NCBI RefSeq assembly: GCF_000317835.1
Contig: NC_019793.1
Span: 3,698,001 to 3,762,000 of the forward strand
DNA length: 64,000 bases
Origin: Deinococcus peraridilitoris DSM 19664
GTDB lineage: Bacteria; Deinococcota; Deinococci; Deinococcales; Deinococcaceae
Direction of reading: 5' to 3'
In this document: piece by piece, positions 54,934-64,000 of the stretch
Layout of the letters: the number at the start of each line of letters is the position of its first letter
How positions within the stretch are numbered: the first letter of the stretch is position 1
Program-made: the position numbers and the translations under genes
The notes under the pieces: model-generated
Seen by the model: the letters and a program-made list of their open reading frames with translations, nothing else
Told to the model about the DNA's origin: nothing
Databases searched by the model: none

Positions 54934-57267
54934 ATGGCCGTCGTGCGGGCAAAGTCGCAACGTCAACAAGGCGACTCGCCACACGCGCGGACGCTGTTTC
55001 TCGCCCTGATGCTCTTTACGGTCACACTCACCGTCTGGATGCTGAGCGGTGCGCCGCCTGCGGAACATCGACATTCGCTGGGTTACCTGCTGTACCTGCC
55101 GGTGTGCGCACTGAGCGCCGGCCTGCTGCTGAAAGCCGCGAAGCGCTTGGAACATCCCGGGGCCCGCGGCTGGTTGTTGCTGGGCGCGGGTGTGGTGTGC
55201 TGGGGACTGGGTGAAGCGACCTACGGAATCATCGACGCGGTATGGCAACTGCCCGTCTTTCCCTCGCCTGCCGATCTGTTTTACCTGAGCTTTTTTCCGC
55301 TCTTCATGCTGGGTCTGTTTTCCTTTCCCCGCGAACCGCTGACCAGGCCACAGTTGGTCGGGTTCCTGCTCGACGTGGCGATTGCAGTCACGGTCATCGC
55401 CAACATCATCTGGCACGCTTCCGAACTGCCCGCCACACTCGCGGGCAACGTCGACAACCCGCTGGCCTGGGTCCTGAGCCTCGCTTACCCACTGTCCGAC
55501 CTGTTGCTGGCCGCGGTTCTGCTGGTCACCGCGTTGTGGCGACCGCGCGGGCTGTCGCGTCTGCAGCTGCTGTTGCTGACGGCCGGGACGCTGATGTTTC
55601 TCGGGGCCGATCTGGCCTACGGATACCTCGAAAGCAAAGCGCTTTACCAGGAATGGGGCGCGGTTGATGTGTTCTGGTTGTGGGGTCTGGCGTTGTTCGG
55701 CTGGGCAGGGCACCTGGCGCCCGGTTCGCGCCACGCCAAAACGGCGGAGCCATCGCCCACGCAGTCGCGCGAGCGCGCCCGGTCATTGCGCGAAATGCTG
55801 CCGCCCACCGCCATTCTCGCTTCCTTCGGAGCATTCCTGGTGTTGCAGATGACAGGCCCCCGGGACACCAACTTCGAAGCGGGCCTCACCGCCGTGGTAC
55901 TGCTGGTGCTGTGCCGGCAGGTTGCAGGAGTGTTCGAGCGCCAGAGCCTCTCCGCCGATCTGTTCCGGCGCGACCGTTACGACGACCTGACCGGCCTTCC
56001 CCGGCGCGCAGCACTGCTCACCCACCTGACGCAGGCCATTCGCGGCGCGCAGCGCGACCGTCACCTGGTAGCGGTAATGTATGTAGACCTCGACCGGATG
56101 AAGCACGTCAACGACTGGTACGGCCACGCTCAGGGCGACGTGGTCATCCAGGCCATGGCGCAGCGCTTCGGACAGCTGGTGCGGCAGGGTGACCTGGTGG
56201 CCCGCTTCGGCGGAGACGAATTCGTGGTGGTACTGCACAACCTGACCGGTGCGCCCGACGTCAGACTGATCGCCGAACGTTTTCTGCAGAGCATCGCGCA
56301 GCCCCTCACGCTCAACGAGGACCAGCTGTATCTCACGGCCAGCATCGGAATTTCGATGTGCCCGCAAGATGCCGGCGACGCCGAGCTGGCCCTGCACAAC
56401 GCCTATCTCGCCGTCGAGCAGGCCAAACAGCAGGGCAAGAACCGCATCCGTTTCTACGAAGAGAACCTCACGCAGTCGCTCGTTCATCGTGGTCAGCTCG
56501 AAAGCCACCTGCGCCACGCCCTGCAGCACGAAGGGCTTTCCGTGCACTATCAACCGCTGCAGCAGCTGAGCAGCGGCAGGATTGCCGGATTCGAGGCCCT
56601 GATTCGCTGGACTTCTTCCACACTTGGTGTGGTTTCGCCTGCCTCGATCATTCCCCTGGCCGAAGAGCGAGGCCTGATCATTCCGCTGGGAGAGTGGGTG
56701 CTGGAGCGCTCGCTGCGTCAGATCAAGCGTTGGCGTGAGTCGATGCACGACGAGGTGTACGTGTCGGTGAATGTCTCGGCCCTGCAGTTCAGTCAGGCCG
56801 GCTTCGTCGCAACCGTCGAAGGAATGCTGGCCGACGCGCAGTTGCCCGGCAGCGCGTTGATGCTGGAACTGACCGAAAGCAGCCTGGTGGAAAACATCGA
56901 GAGCTCTACTCAGACCATCAACGCTCTTCGGAATCTGGGAGTGCGGGTGGCCCTGGACGACTTCGGCACCGGCTACTCCTCGTTGAGTTACCTGCGTCAG
57001 CTGCCAGTGGATGTCCTCAAGATCGACCGCTCGTTTGTACAGTCGATCGACGACGGTGGAAAAGCGTTTGTCCGGGCCATCACCACTTTGGCACACGATC
57101 TGCGTCTCACGGTCGTGGTCGAGGGAATCGAAGAGCGCGAACAGCTCGAAATGCTGGCGGAGCTCGGGTGCGACCTCGGACAGGGCTTTCTGATCGGCCG
57201 TCCGGCGCAGGCCGCCGAGATTGAACGTCATTACGACCTGCCCATCGAAGTGCTCGTGGGCGAGTAA
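54934..57267 (+). CDS. Membrane GGDEF-EAL protein (c-di-GMP turnover)
   Basis: 777-aa protein. A membrane sensor region with about nine hydrophobic segments (to about 330) leads to a GGDEF domain (about 345-505; ARFGGDEFVVVL is intact, with YVDLDRMKHVNDWYGH before it) and an EAL domain (about 520-770). The EAL site keeps FEALIRW, ELTESSLV, ALDDFGTGYSSLSYL and LKIDRSFV, with the final VVEGIEE, so both synthase and phosphodiesterase activities are possible on sequence. The input signal is unknown; the segment arrangement resembles MASE-type sensors. It has its own leaderless start. Confidence 0.9.
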   Translation: MAVVRAKSQRQQGDSPHARTLFLALMLFTVTLTVWMLSGAPPAEHRHSLGYLLYLPVCALSAGLLLKAAKRLEHPGARGWLLLGAGVVCWGLGEATYGIIDAVWQLPVFPSPADLFYLSFFPLFMLGLFSFPREPLTRPQLVGFLLDVAIAVTVIANIIWHASELPATLAGNVDNPLAWVLSLAYPLSDLLLAAVLLVTALWRPRGLSRLQLLLLTAGTLMFLGADLAYGYLESKALYQEWGAVDVFWLWGLALFGWAGHLAPGSRHAKTAEPSPTQSRERARSLREMLPPTAILASFGAFLVLQMTGPRDTNFEAGLTAVVLLVLCRQVAGVFERQSLSADLFRRDRYDDLTGLPRRAALLTHLTQAIRGAQRDRHLVAVMYVDLDRMKHVNDWYGHAQGDVVIQAMAQRFGQLVRQGDLVARFGGDEFVVVLHNLTGAPDVRLIAERFLQSIAQPLTLNEDQLYLTASIGISMCPQDAGDAELALHNAYLAVEQAKQQGKNRIRFYEENLTQSLVHRGQLESHLRHALQHEGLSVHYQPLQQLSSGRIAGFEALIRWTSSTLGVVSPASIIPLAEERGLIIPLGEWVLERSLRQIKRWRESMHDEVYVSVNVSALQFSQAGFVATVEGMLADAQLPGSALMLELTESSLVENIESSTQTINALRNLGVRVALDDFGTGYSSLSYLRQLPVDVLKIDRSFVQSIDDGGKAFVRAITTLAHDLRLTVVVEGIEEREQLEMLAELGCDLGQGFLIGRPAQAAEIERHYDLPIEVLVGE

Positions 57268-57300
57268 GCCTGGCCGGCTCAAAGCCTCCGGGAACCGAGT

Positions 57301-58452
57301 TCAGGCGGAAAGCGGCTCACCCTGGAGGGCCGCCTCGAAACGGCGCACCAGACCGTGTGCGCCGAGCAGCGTTTCCAGGGCGACCATCAAGGCGCGGTAA
57401 GGCGCAGGGCGTGCCGCCTCGCCCATCAGGCCCAGCCGCCAGATGACGCCCGCAGTGGGGCCAAGCCCGCCCGTAACGCTGATGCCATGCGTGCGCAGGG
57501 CCTGACGGACAATCGTGTCGTCGAGTCCTTCGGGCAGGCGCAAGGCCAGCACGGTGGGCAGGCGCGCTTCCGGCTGCTTGACATAGTGACTGAATCCCAG
57601 TGGTTCCAGCGCGCTCACCACCGCGTAACCCAGTTGACGCACCCGCTCGGCGCGCGCTTCCAGACCTTCTTGCAGCGCGGCCCGCAGCGCGGCGTGCAGC
57701 GCGAAGTGAAGGTTGACGGGCACCGTGTGGTGGTAGGTGTGCTCGACCCAGTAGTCCCGCAGGCCCTCGAAGTCGCAGTACCACAGCGGGACAGGCGAGC
57801 GCCGGGCGCTGAAGCGCGCCAGTGCCCGTTCACTGACGGCAATGGGGGCCGTCCCCGGAGGTGCCGAAAGACACTTCTGCGAACCGGTGTAGGCATAATC
57901 GACGCCCCATTGCTCCATGCGGAACGGCTGCATCCCGGCCGTGGTGACCGCATCGACCGTCAGCAATACCCCGGCGTGACGCACGATCTCGGCAATTTCG
58001 GGAACCGGGTTGAGCACCCCGGTGCTCGTCTCGCCGTGTACCACCGCCACCATGCTGACGCCATCGATGTGCGCGGCCACGTCGGCGGGATTGATGCTCT
58101 CCCCCAGCGGCGCCGTGACCAGGCGGACGCGTGCGCCGTAACGTGCGGCCATCTCGGCCATGCGGCGGCCGAACGAGCCGTTGGCGCACACCAGCACCTC
58201 GTCACCACTCTCGACCAGGTTGGCAAAGCCCGCCTCCATTCCCAGGCTGCCCGTCCCGGCCACGAGCGCGGTAAAAGCTTCGGGCGCGGTACCGTACAAA
58301 ACCCGCAGGTCAGCCTGGATTTCCGCATTGAGCGCGAAGAGTTCCGGGTCCATATGACCGATCATCGGGCGCATCAGGGCTTCGCGCGCGTCCGGATGGA
58401 TGGGAGTCGGTCCGGGAGTCAGCAGCACGGGTTCAGGCAGGCTGGGGCGCAT
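57301..58452 (-). CDS. Class V PLP-dependent aminotransferase (alanine-glyoxylate type)
   Basis: 383-aa aminotransferase. [20 protein letters not shown] at the start, [43 protein letters not shown] and the PLP lysine in [13 protein letters not shown] are typical of the alanine-glyoxylate/serine-glyoxylate and aspartate class V branch. I start at the ATG at 58452, from which homology begins; TACACT lies 9 nt upstream. Substrate choice (alanine, serine or aspartate with glyoxylate) is not decided by the motifs. Confidence 0.88.
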   Translation of the reverse strand: MRPSLPEPVLLTPGPTPIHPDAREALMRPMIGHMDPELFALNAEIQADLRVLYGTAPEAFTALVAGTGSLGMEAGFANLVESGDEVLVCANGSFGRRMAEMAARYGARVRLVTAPLGESINPADVAAHIDGVSMVAVVHGETSTGVLNPVPEIAEIVRHAGVLLTVDAVTTAGMQPFRMEQWGVDYAYTGSQKCLSAPPGTAPIAVSERALARFSARRSPVPLWYCDFEGLRDYWVEHTYHHTVPVNLHFALHAALRAALQEGLEARAERVRQLGYAVVSALEPLGFSHYVKQPEARLPTVLALRLPEGLDDTIVRQALRTHGISVTGGLGPTAGVIWRLGLMGEAARPAPYRALMVALETLLGAHGLVRRFEAALQGEPLSA

Positions 58453-58533
58453 ATTCCGTGCAGTGTAGCGTCCGGCTGCACGCGCCTGGAGCAAGTTGTT
58501 CACACCAGCACGCCCACGGTGCAGGTGCGCGCT

Positions 58534-59637
58534 TCAGATGCTCGCTGCGAGACACGCGACGGTCTGCCGGGCGATCTCCCCTTCCTCGTCGGTGGGAATC
58601 ACCAGCGCGTGCGGGGGCGTCAGGGTGACTTGGGTGTCGCCCCGTTGGTTGGCGTCTTCATCGAGCTGAAACCCAAAAGCTTCCAGTCCGCGAATGACCT
58701 CCGAACGGGTCCAGGCGTCGTTTTCACCCACACCTCCGGTGAAGATCAGCGCGTCGATGCCGCCGAGAACGGCCACGTACGCGCCGACCTGCTGCCGCAG
58801 GCGGTACACCATCACCTGCAAGGCGAGTTCTGCGCGCTCGTGCGCTTCCTGACGTGCCCGGTGCAGATCACGCAGATCGTTTGACAGGCCACTGAGACCC
58901 AGCAGCCCACTTTCGCGGTTGAGAATAGCGCTGGCCCGCGCCGCTCCTTCGCGCTCCGCGAGCCACAGTGCCACGGCAGGATCGAGGTCGCCGCTGCGGG
59001 TGCCCATCACCAGCCCTTCGAGCGGGGTGAACCCCATGCTGGTATCGATCGACAGACCTCCACGCACGGCGCAGGCACTGGCGCCGTTTCCCAGGTGCAG
59101 GCTGACGAGCCGCAGTTCGCTCAACGGACGTTGAAGATGGCGGGCCGCTTCGCGCGTCACGTAGGCGTGGCTGGTGCCGTGAAAGCCGTAGCGGCGCACG
59201 CCGTGTTCCTCGTAAAGGGCATACGGCAAGGCGTACAGGTACGCTTCACGCGGCAGGGTCGCGTGAAAGGCGGTGTCGAAGACACCGACGTTGGGAATCC
59301 CGGGCAGCATCTCGAGCGCCGCGCGGATGCCCGCCAGCGCCGGTGGGTTGTGCAGTGGCGCGAGCGGCGTCATGGCCTCCAGCACCCGCAGCTCCGCGGC
59401 GTCGAGCCGGGTGGGCGCGCGAAAGCGCTCGCCCCCGTGCACCACGCGGTGACCGATCACCTTGATATCCCCCACGGGCAACTCGCTCACGACGCGCTTC
59501 AGGGCCGCGCGGTGGTCGGGGACGTCCGCTTCTCCGATCCGCTCGACAAGCCCTTTGTGCAGCACGCGCAGGTCGTCTGCGCCGAGAAGCTTGTACTTCA
59601 GGCTGCTCGAGCCGGCATTGAGTACGAGAACGCTCAA
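58534..59637 (-). CDS. ackA: Acetate kinase
   Basis: Interconverts acetate/ATP and acetyl phosphate; 367 aa, about 30 shorter than most AckA. N-terminus VLVLNAGSSSLKYKLL, HRVVHGGERF, RYGFHGTSHAYVTREAA, LVSLHLGNGASACAVR, MGFTPLEGLVMGTRSGDLDP and FTGGVGEN are all present, so the active site is complete. It starts at TTG (59637), chosen because GGAGG lies 7 nt upstream. Repeat copy R7 begins 25 nt upstream of the start. Confidence 0.94.
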   Translation of the reverse strand: MSVLVLNAGSSSLKYKLLGADDLRVLHKGLVERIGEADVPDHRAALKRVVSELPVGDIKVIGHRVVHGGERFRAPTRLDAAELRVLEAMTPLAPLHNPPALAGIRAALEMLPGIPNVGVFDTAFHATLPREAYLYALPYALYEEHGVRRYGFHGTSHAYVTREAARHLQRPLSELRLVSLHLGNGASACAVRGGLSIDTSMGFTPLEGLVMGTRSGDLDPAVALWLAEREGAARASAILNRESGLLGLSGLSNDLRDLHRARQEAHERAELALQVMVYRLRQQVGAYVAVLGGIDALIFTGGVGENDAWTRSEVIRGLEAFGFQLDEDANQRGDTQVTLTPPHALVIPTDEEGEIARQTVACLAASI

Positions 59638-59661
59638 GGATGTCCTCCAGAAGACGACTTA

Positions 59662-59694
59662 GTGAATATATTCACGATAAGCAGGGCTCGTGAA
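59662..59694 (+). repeat. 33-bp intergenic repeat, copy R7
   Basis: Plus-strand reading GTGAA-TATA-TTCACGATA-N8-TCGTGAA, all half-sites perfect. It ends 4 nt before the MBL-hydrolase stop codon and is 25 nt upstream of ackA. Confidence 0.85.
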
Positions 59695-59698
59695 TTGT

Positions 59699-60547
59699 TT
59701 AGCTCCGGTCAACGGGTTCTGCCGTATAGCCGCCTTTCGGCGATTCTTTCAGGCGGGCGAACGGCCGGTGCGCGTCATGAGGCACGGCGATAATGGCGTT
59801 CTCGGCGGCCCAGCGCGGAAAGAACTGCTTACGCACCCCGAGCGTCGTCACCGGATACAGGTCGTAACCCATGATGTAGGGATACGGCAGGTGAGCGAAG
59901 GTGGGCAGCAGGTCTGCCGTGTACACCAGCGTCTCGCCTTCCGAGCGAAGCACCACGCCCTGCTGGCCCAGGTTATGACCGGGCAACGGGATTACGCTGA
60001 GGCCGGGAAGCAGCTCGGCTTCCCCTTCGACGATTTCGAAGAGGCCGGCTCGCTCGACGGGCTCGATGTACTCGCTCAGATAGCTCGCGCGGTTGCGCTC
60101 GTGGGAATGCGTCGCGTCGTACAGATCCTGTGCCTGCACCACGTAGGCGGCGCGCGGAAAGGTCGGCGTGCCGTCGACCGTGACGTTACGCCCGGCATGA
60201 TCGAAATGCAGGTGGGTGTTGATGACCAGATCAATATCGCCGGGAGTCAGGCCGAGGGCGTGCAAGCCGTCGAAAACCGTCTCGTCGCGCTCGACGGCGT
60301 ACAGCGCTTCGAACTTGTCACCACCGCGGTCCCAGAAGCCGGTTTCGATCAGCACGTTGCGTCCGCCAAGCTGAATCAGCAACGGGTTGATGCGCAGCTG
60401 GATGCGGTTGTGCTCGTCGGGCGGCGCGACCTTCTGCCACAGCGCCCGGGGCACCACCCCGAACATCGCGCCGCCGTCCAGCCGGAAGCGGCCATCGGTG
60501 AGCGAGGTGACGCGCGCCTGACCAATTTTGAGGGAGTGAAGCCACAT
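59699..60547 (-). CDS. MBL-fold metallo-hydrolase
   Basis: 282-aa metallo-beta-lactamase-fold hydrolase. The metal motif NTHLHFDHAG (HxHxDH) is complete, with further ligands in LPGHNLGQQG and the C-terminal VPHDAH. It lacks any signal peptide, so it is cytoplasmic. TAGGCT ends 6 nt before the ATG (leaderless). The substrate is unknown; the fold includes lactonases, glyoxalase II and others. Confidence 0.85.
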   Translation of the reverse strand: MWLHSLKIGQARVTSLTDGRFRLDGGAMFGVVPRALWQKVAPPDEHNRIQLRINPLLIQLGGRNVLIETGFWDRGGDKFEALYAVERDETVFDGLHALGLTPGDIDLVINTHLHFDHAGRNVTVDGTPTFPRAAYVVQAQDLYDATHSHERNRASYLSEYIEPVERAGLFEIVEGEAELLPGLSVIPLPGHNLGQQGVVLRSEGETLVYTADLLPTFAHLPYPYIMGYDLYPVTTLGVRKQFFPRWAAENAIIAVPHDAHRPFARLKESPKGGYTAEPVDRS

Positions 60548-60587
60548 GCGCCGAGCCTAGCATTCACCGTCCACCGTCGCCGCGTGC

Positions 60588-61877
60588 TCAGAGCGGCGCG
60601 AAGGGAGACGACTGGCGCGCCGAGAACAGGCGTTCGTGGTACTGACCGGCCTGCGCGTCGGTCATATCGGCAATGAAATCACAGACCATGCGGGCCCGGG
60701 CGCGCTCGGACACCGTGTCCTGGAGTGCCGAGCGCATCGCAGGCGGCAACACGGCCGCGCGGATGTCCTCCAGATCGCCCAGCGCCGTTTCAAGGAGCAA
60801 CTCGAACAGGTCGCGCACAATTCGCACTGCCTGGCGGGCCTGCACGCCCGTGCGCTGGTCACGCAGCACCAGCTCCTGCGTGATGGCCTTCAGGATGGTG
60901 CATTCCTGGCGGTCCTCGTCGGGCACCAGCAACGCGAAGTCAAAGCTGCTCTGCGCCACGTGGCCACCTTCCGTCAGGGGTGCCACACGCGTTCCGGTGA
61001 CAAAGCGGTGCACATACGAAGCGCCCACCTCGCGCACCCGGGCGGTGCTGGGGGCGGCACTCCAGCCGTCGTCGAGACGCGACCACAGCGAGTGCAGCAC
61101 GTGCAGCACCAGATCGTCGCTCAGGGCCGGGTCGCTTCTTCGGGCACGCCGCGCGACGCGCTCCACCACCTCGCGTGAACGCAGTGAATGCGCGCTCAAG
61201 AGCTGCGAGGTCAGGCTGTCCTCCAGGTCGTGCAGCGAGTAGGCGATGTCATCGGCCCAGTCCATGATCTGGCAGATCACGCTGCGCGACGGCGTGTGGC
61301 GCTGCGCCTCGGACACCCCAGCGTACAGCCAGTGGGTATAGTCATCGGCGTCGTCCTCGTACAGGGCCGGCAGACCGTGATGACCGCCCGGATACTTCAG
61401 TACCCCCAGCAGCGTGGCGCGCGTGACGTTCACGCCCGGGTGTCGGGTGGTCAGCGGTTCCAGGCGGGTCAGAATGCGCACCGTCTGCGCGTTGCCCTCG
61501 AAGCCGCCGTAGGGAGCCATGCAGGCGGCCAGGGCGTCCTCGCCGTTGTGACCGAACGGTGGGTGCCCGAGGTCGTGGGCCAGTGCGGCCGCCTCGGCCA
61601 GGCTGCCGGGCAAGCCGTGATTGCTGGCCAACGCACGAGCGATCTGCGCTACTTCCATGGCATGGGTTACCCGCGTGCGCAGGTAGCCCGACCAGCCCGC
61701 CGCGAAAATCTGACTCTTGCCCTGCAGACGCCGAAAGGCCGCGCTGTGGACGATGCGCGCCCGGTCGCGTTCGTACGGATCGCGCAGGTCGCCTTCGGCA
61801 GCCGCTTCGGTGGCAAACCGCCGCTCGGTGTCGTGCGCGTTGAACCAGTCGTAAGCAGTGGGCGCCAGAGAAGTCAT
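60588..61877 (-). CDS. dgt: dGTPase-like HD-domain dNTP triphosphohydrolase
   Basis: 429-aa HD-superfamily enzyme. The N-terminal RIVHSAAFRRLQGKSQIF and THAMEVAQIARALA, the HD motif LAHDLGHPPFGHNGEDAL and the later DWADDIAYSLHDLEDSL give the metal site (H...HD...D) of deoxynucleoside triphosphate triphosphohydrolases. The C-terminal part is helical. TAGACT ends 6 nt before the ATG (leaderless). It hydrolyses dNTPs to nucleoside plus triphosphate and may adjust dNTP pools; preference for dGTP is assumed from the family. Confidence 0.88.
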   Translation of the reverse strand: MTSLAPTAYDWFNAHDTERRFATEAAAEGDLRDPYERDRARIVHSAAFRRLQGKSQIFAAGWSGYLRTRVTHAMEVAQIARALASNHGLPGSLAEAAALAHDLGHPPFGHNGEDALAACMAPYGGFEGNAQTVRILTRLEPLTTRHPGVNVTRATLLGVLKYPGGHHGLPALYEDDADDYTHWLYAGVSEAQRHTPSRSVICQIMDWADDIAYSLHDLEDSLTSQLLSAHSLRSREVVERVARRARRSDPALSDDLVLHVLHSLWSRLDDGWSAAPSTARVREVGASYVHRFVTGTRVAPLTEGGHVAQSSFDFALLVPDEDRQECTILKAITQELVLRDQRTGVQARQAVRIVRDLFELLLETALGDLEDIRAAVLPPAMRSALQDTVSERARARMVCDFIADMTDAQAGQYHERLFSARQSSPFAPL

Positions 61878-61963
61878 GAGGGAAGTCTAGAGGGTGCGCA
61901 GGCTGTCAGGTCAGGAAAAAGCTGAAGCCATCTCCAGAGATGAACGGTGCAGCCAACCGCGCT

Positions 61964-62766
61964 TCAGGCGCCGCGCACGCAACCAGCGCGGATTTCCCGC
62001 GCCAGCTCGCCCACACCACCGGGCTGCCGGGCTGCGGTCACCAGCGCGCTGCCCACCACCACACCGTCTGCCACGCGCGCCACGGCCTGGGCGGACGCGC
62101 GGTCCGCGACCCCGAAGCCCACCGCGATCGGCTTGTCAGTGAAGCGGCGTGCCAGCTCCAGCATGGCCGGAACCTCGTGCAGGGCGCTGCCCGAACGCGC
62201 GCCTGTCACGCCCGTGACGCTCACGGCATACAGAAAACCGGTGGTGGCACCCGCGACCAGCTCAATGCGCTCGGGCGTGCTGGTCGGGGCAATCAGAAAG
62301 GTCAGGCGCAGACCGTGGGCGGCGGCCAGCTCGCGCAGCTCGTGCGCCTCGTCGGGTGGCAGGTCGGGCAGAATGAGGCCGTCCACCCCGGCTGCCACGG
62401 CTTCGCGCACGAAGCGCTCCTCGCCCCAGGCCAGGATCGGGTTGTAGTAGGTCATGATGACAAGCGGTTTGTCGGTGACGCTGCGCAGCGAGCGGGCCGC
62501 CTCGAACGTCCGCGCGATGGTGGCGCCCCCCCGCAGCGCGACTTCGCTGGCCTGCTGAATGGTCGGGCCGTCTCCCAGCGGGTCGGAGTACGGCAGACCG
62601 ATTTCGAGCAGATCGGCGTGGGCCAGCAGCGTGCGCGCTTCGCGCTGAAAGGCGGCCTGGTCCGGGTAATCGGCAGGCAGGTAGCCGATGAACGCGGCGC
62701 GTCCTTCGGCCTGTGCGGCGTCAAACGCACTCTGGATGCGGTTCTGGGCACTGTTCTGGGTGGCGG

Positions 62767-62770
<4 letters not shown>
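61964..62770 (-). CDS. trpA: Tryptophan synthase alpha chain
   Basis: Cleaves indole-3-glycerol phosphate to indole and glyceraldehyde 3-phosphate; 268 aa. [13 protein letters not shown] at the start, [17 protein letters not shown] (catalytic Glu, Asp), [23 protein letters not shown] and [12 protein letters not shown] are typical. Its ATG overlaps the trpB stop by 4 nt, so alpha and beta subunits are made together. The gap downstream to the dgt gene shows no strong hairpin. Confidence 0.96.

Positions 62771-64000
<1,230 letters not shown>

Overview
The window is high-GC bacterial DNA, densely packed with genes on both strands, and its content points to the Deinococcaceae (Deinococcus or a close relative). 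The main evidence is a ddrA-type Rad52-family DNA end-protection gene, SpoVS in a non-sporulating gene neighbourhood, a T-box leader on ileS, YbjN and RlpA envelope genes, and about twenty genes whose start codon sits 6-8 nt after a TANNNT -10 box. That last pattern is the leaderless-mRNA arrangement known from Deinococcus. The species cannot be named from the sequence. I saw no rRNA, tRNA, CRISPR array or transposase.

Layout. 0-4 kb: end of spoVS, a YugP-type zinc peptidase, rsmB, and a double ABC ATPase of the nucleoside (BMP) class. 4-6.4 kb: PAP2 phosphatase, then the BMP binding protein. 6.4-10.8 kb: ligA, an Asp23-like gene, nusB and folD (the last three tightly coupled), and a DUF212 membrane protein. 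10.8-12.8 kb: a conserved hypothetical and two related lipoproteins. 12.9-22.8 kb: argS, tam, ileS with its T-box, rho, a LysM/M23 envelope peptidase and an orphan receiver. 22.9-27.2 kb: pdxST, an alpha/beta hydrolase and pepF. 27.3-34.8 kb: YbjN, rlpA-pepQ, a glycine-rich membrane protein, the gap-pgk-tpiA glycolytic cluster, and lysC. 35-42.3 kb: a 61-aa protein, asnS, a HAD phosphatase, a PhzF protein, hisS-aspS and a small lipoprotein. 42.4-45.8 kb: two divergent tyrosine recombinases around a dif-like site, then ddrA. 45.9-54.1 kb: a YqhA membrane protein, smc, a smpB-amidase-GerMN operon and lnt. 54.2-64 kb: a phosphoesterase, a GGDEF-EAL protein, a class V aminotransferase, ackA, an MBL hydrolase, a dGTPase and trpBA (trpB runs off the window).

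Most genes are housekeeping: translation (argS, ileS, asnS, hisS, aspS, smpB, rsmB), transcription (nusB, rho), central metabolism and envelope maintenance. The less ordinary signals are: (i) a 33-bp intergenic element, three GTGAA/TTCAC half-sites with a conserved spacer, present seven times; (ii) a dif-like XerCD site between two divergent recombinases; (iii) a cell-wall amidase homologue lacking its zinc ligands; (iv) an IleRS with an A-L-H-H version of the HIGH motif; and (v) an operator-like palindrome over the ddrA promoter. Starts were revised wherever a Shine-Dalgarno or a leaderless -10 box decided them.
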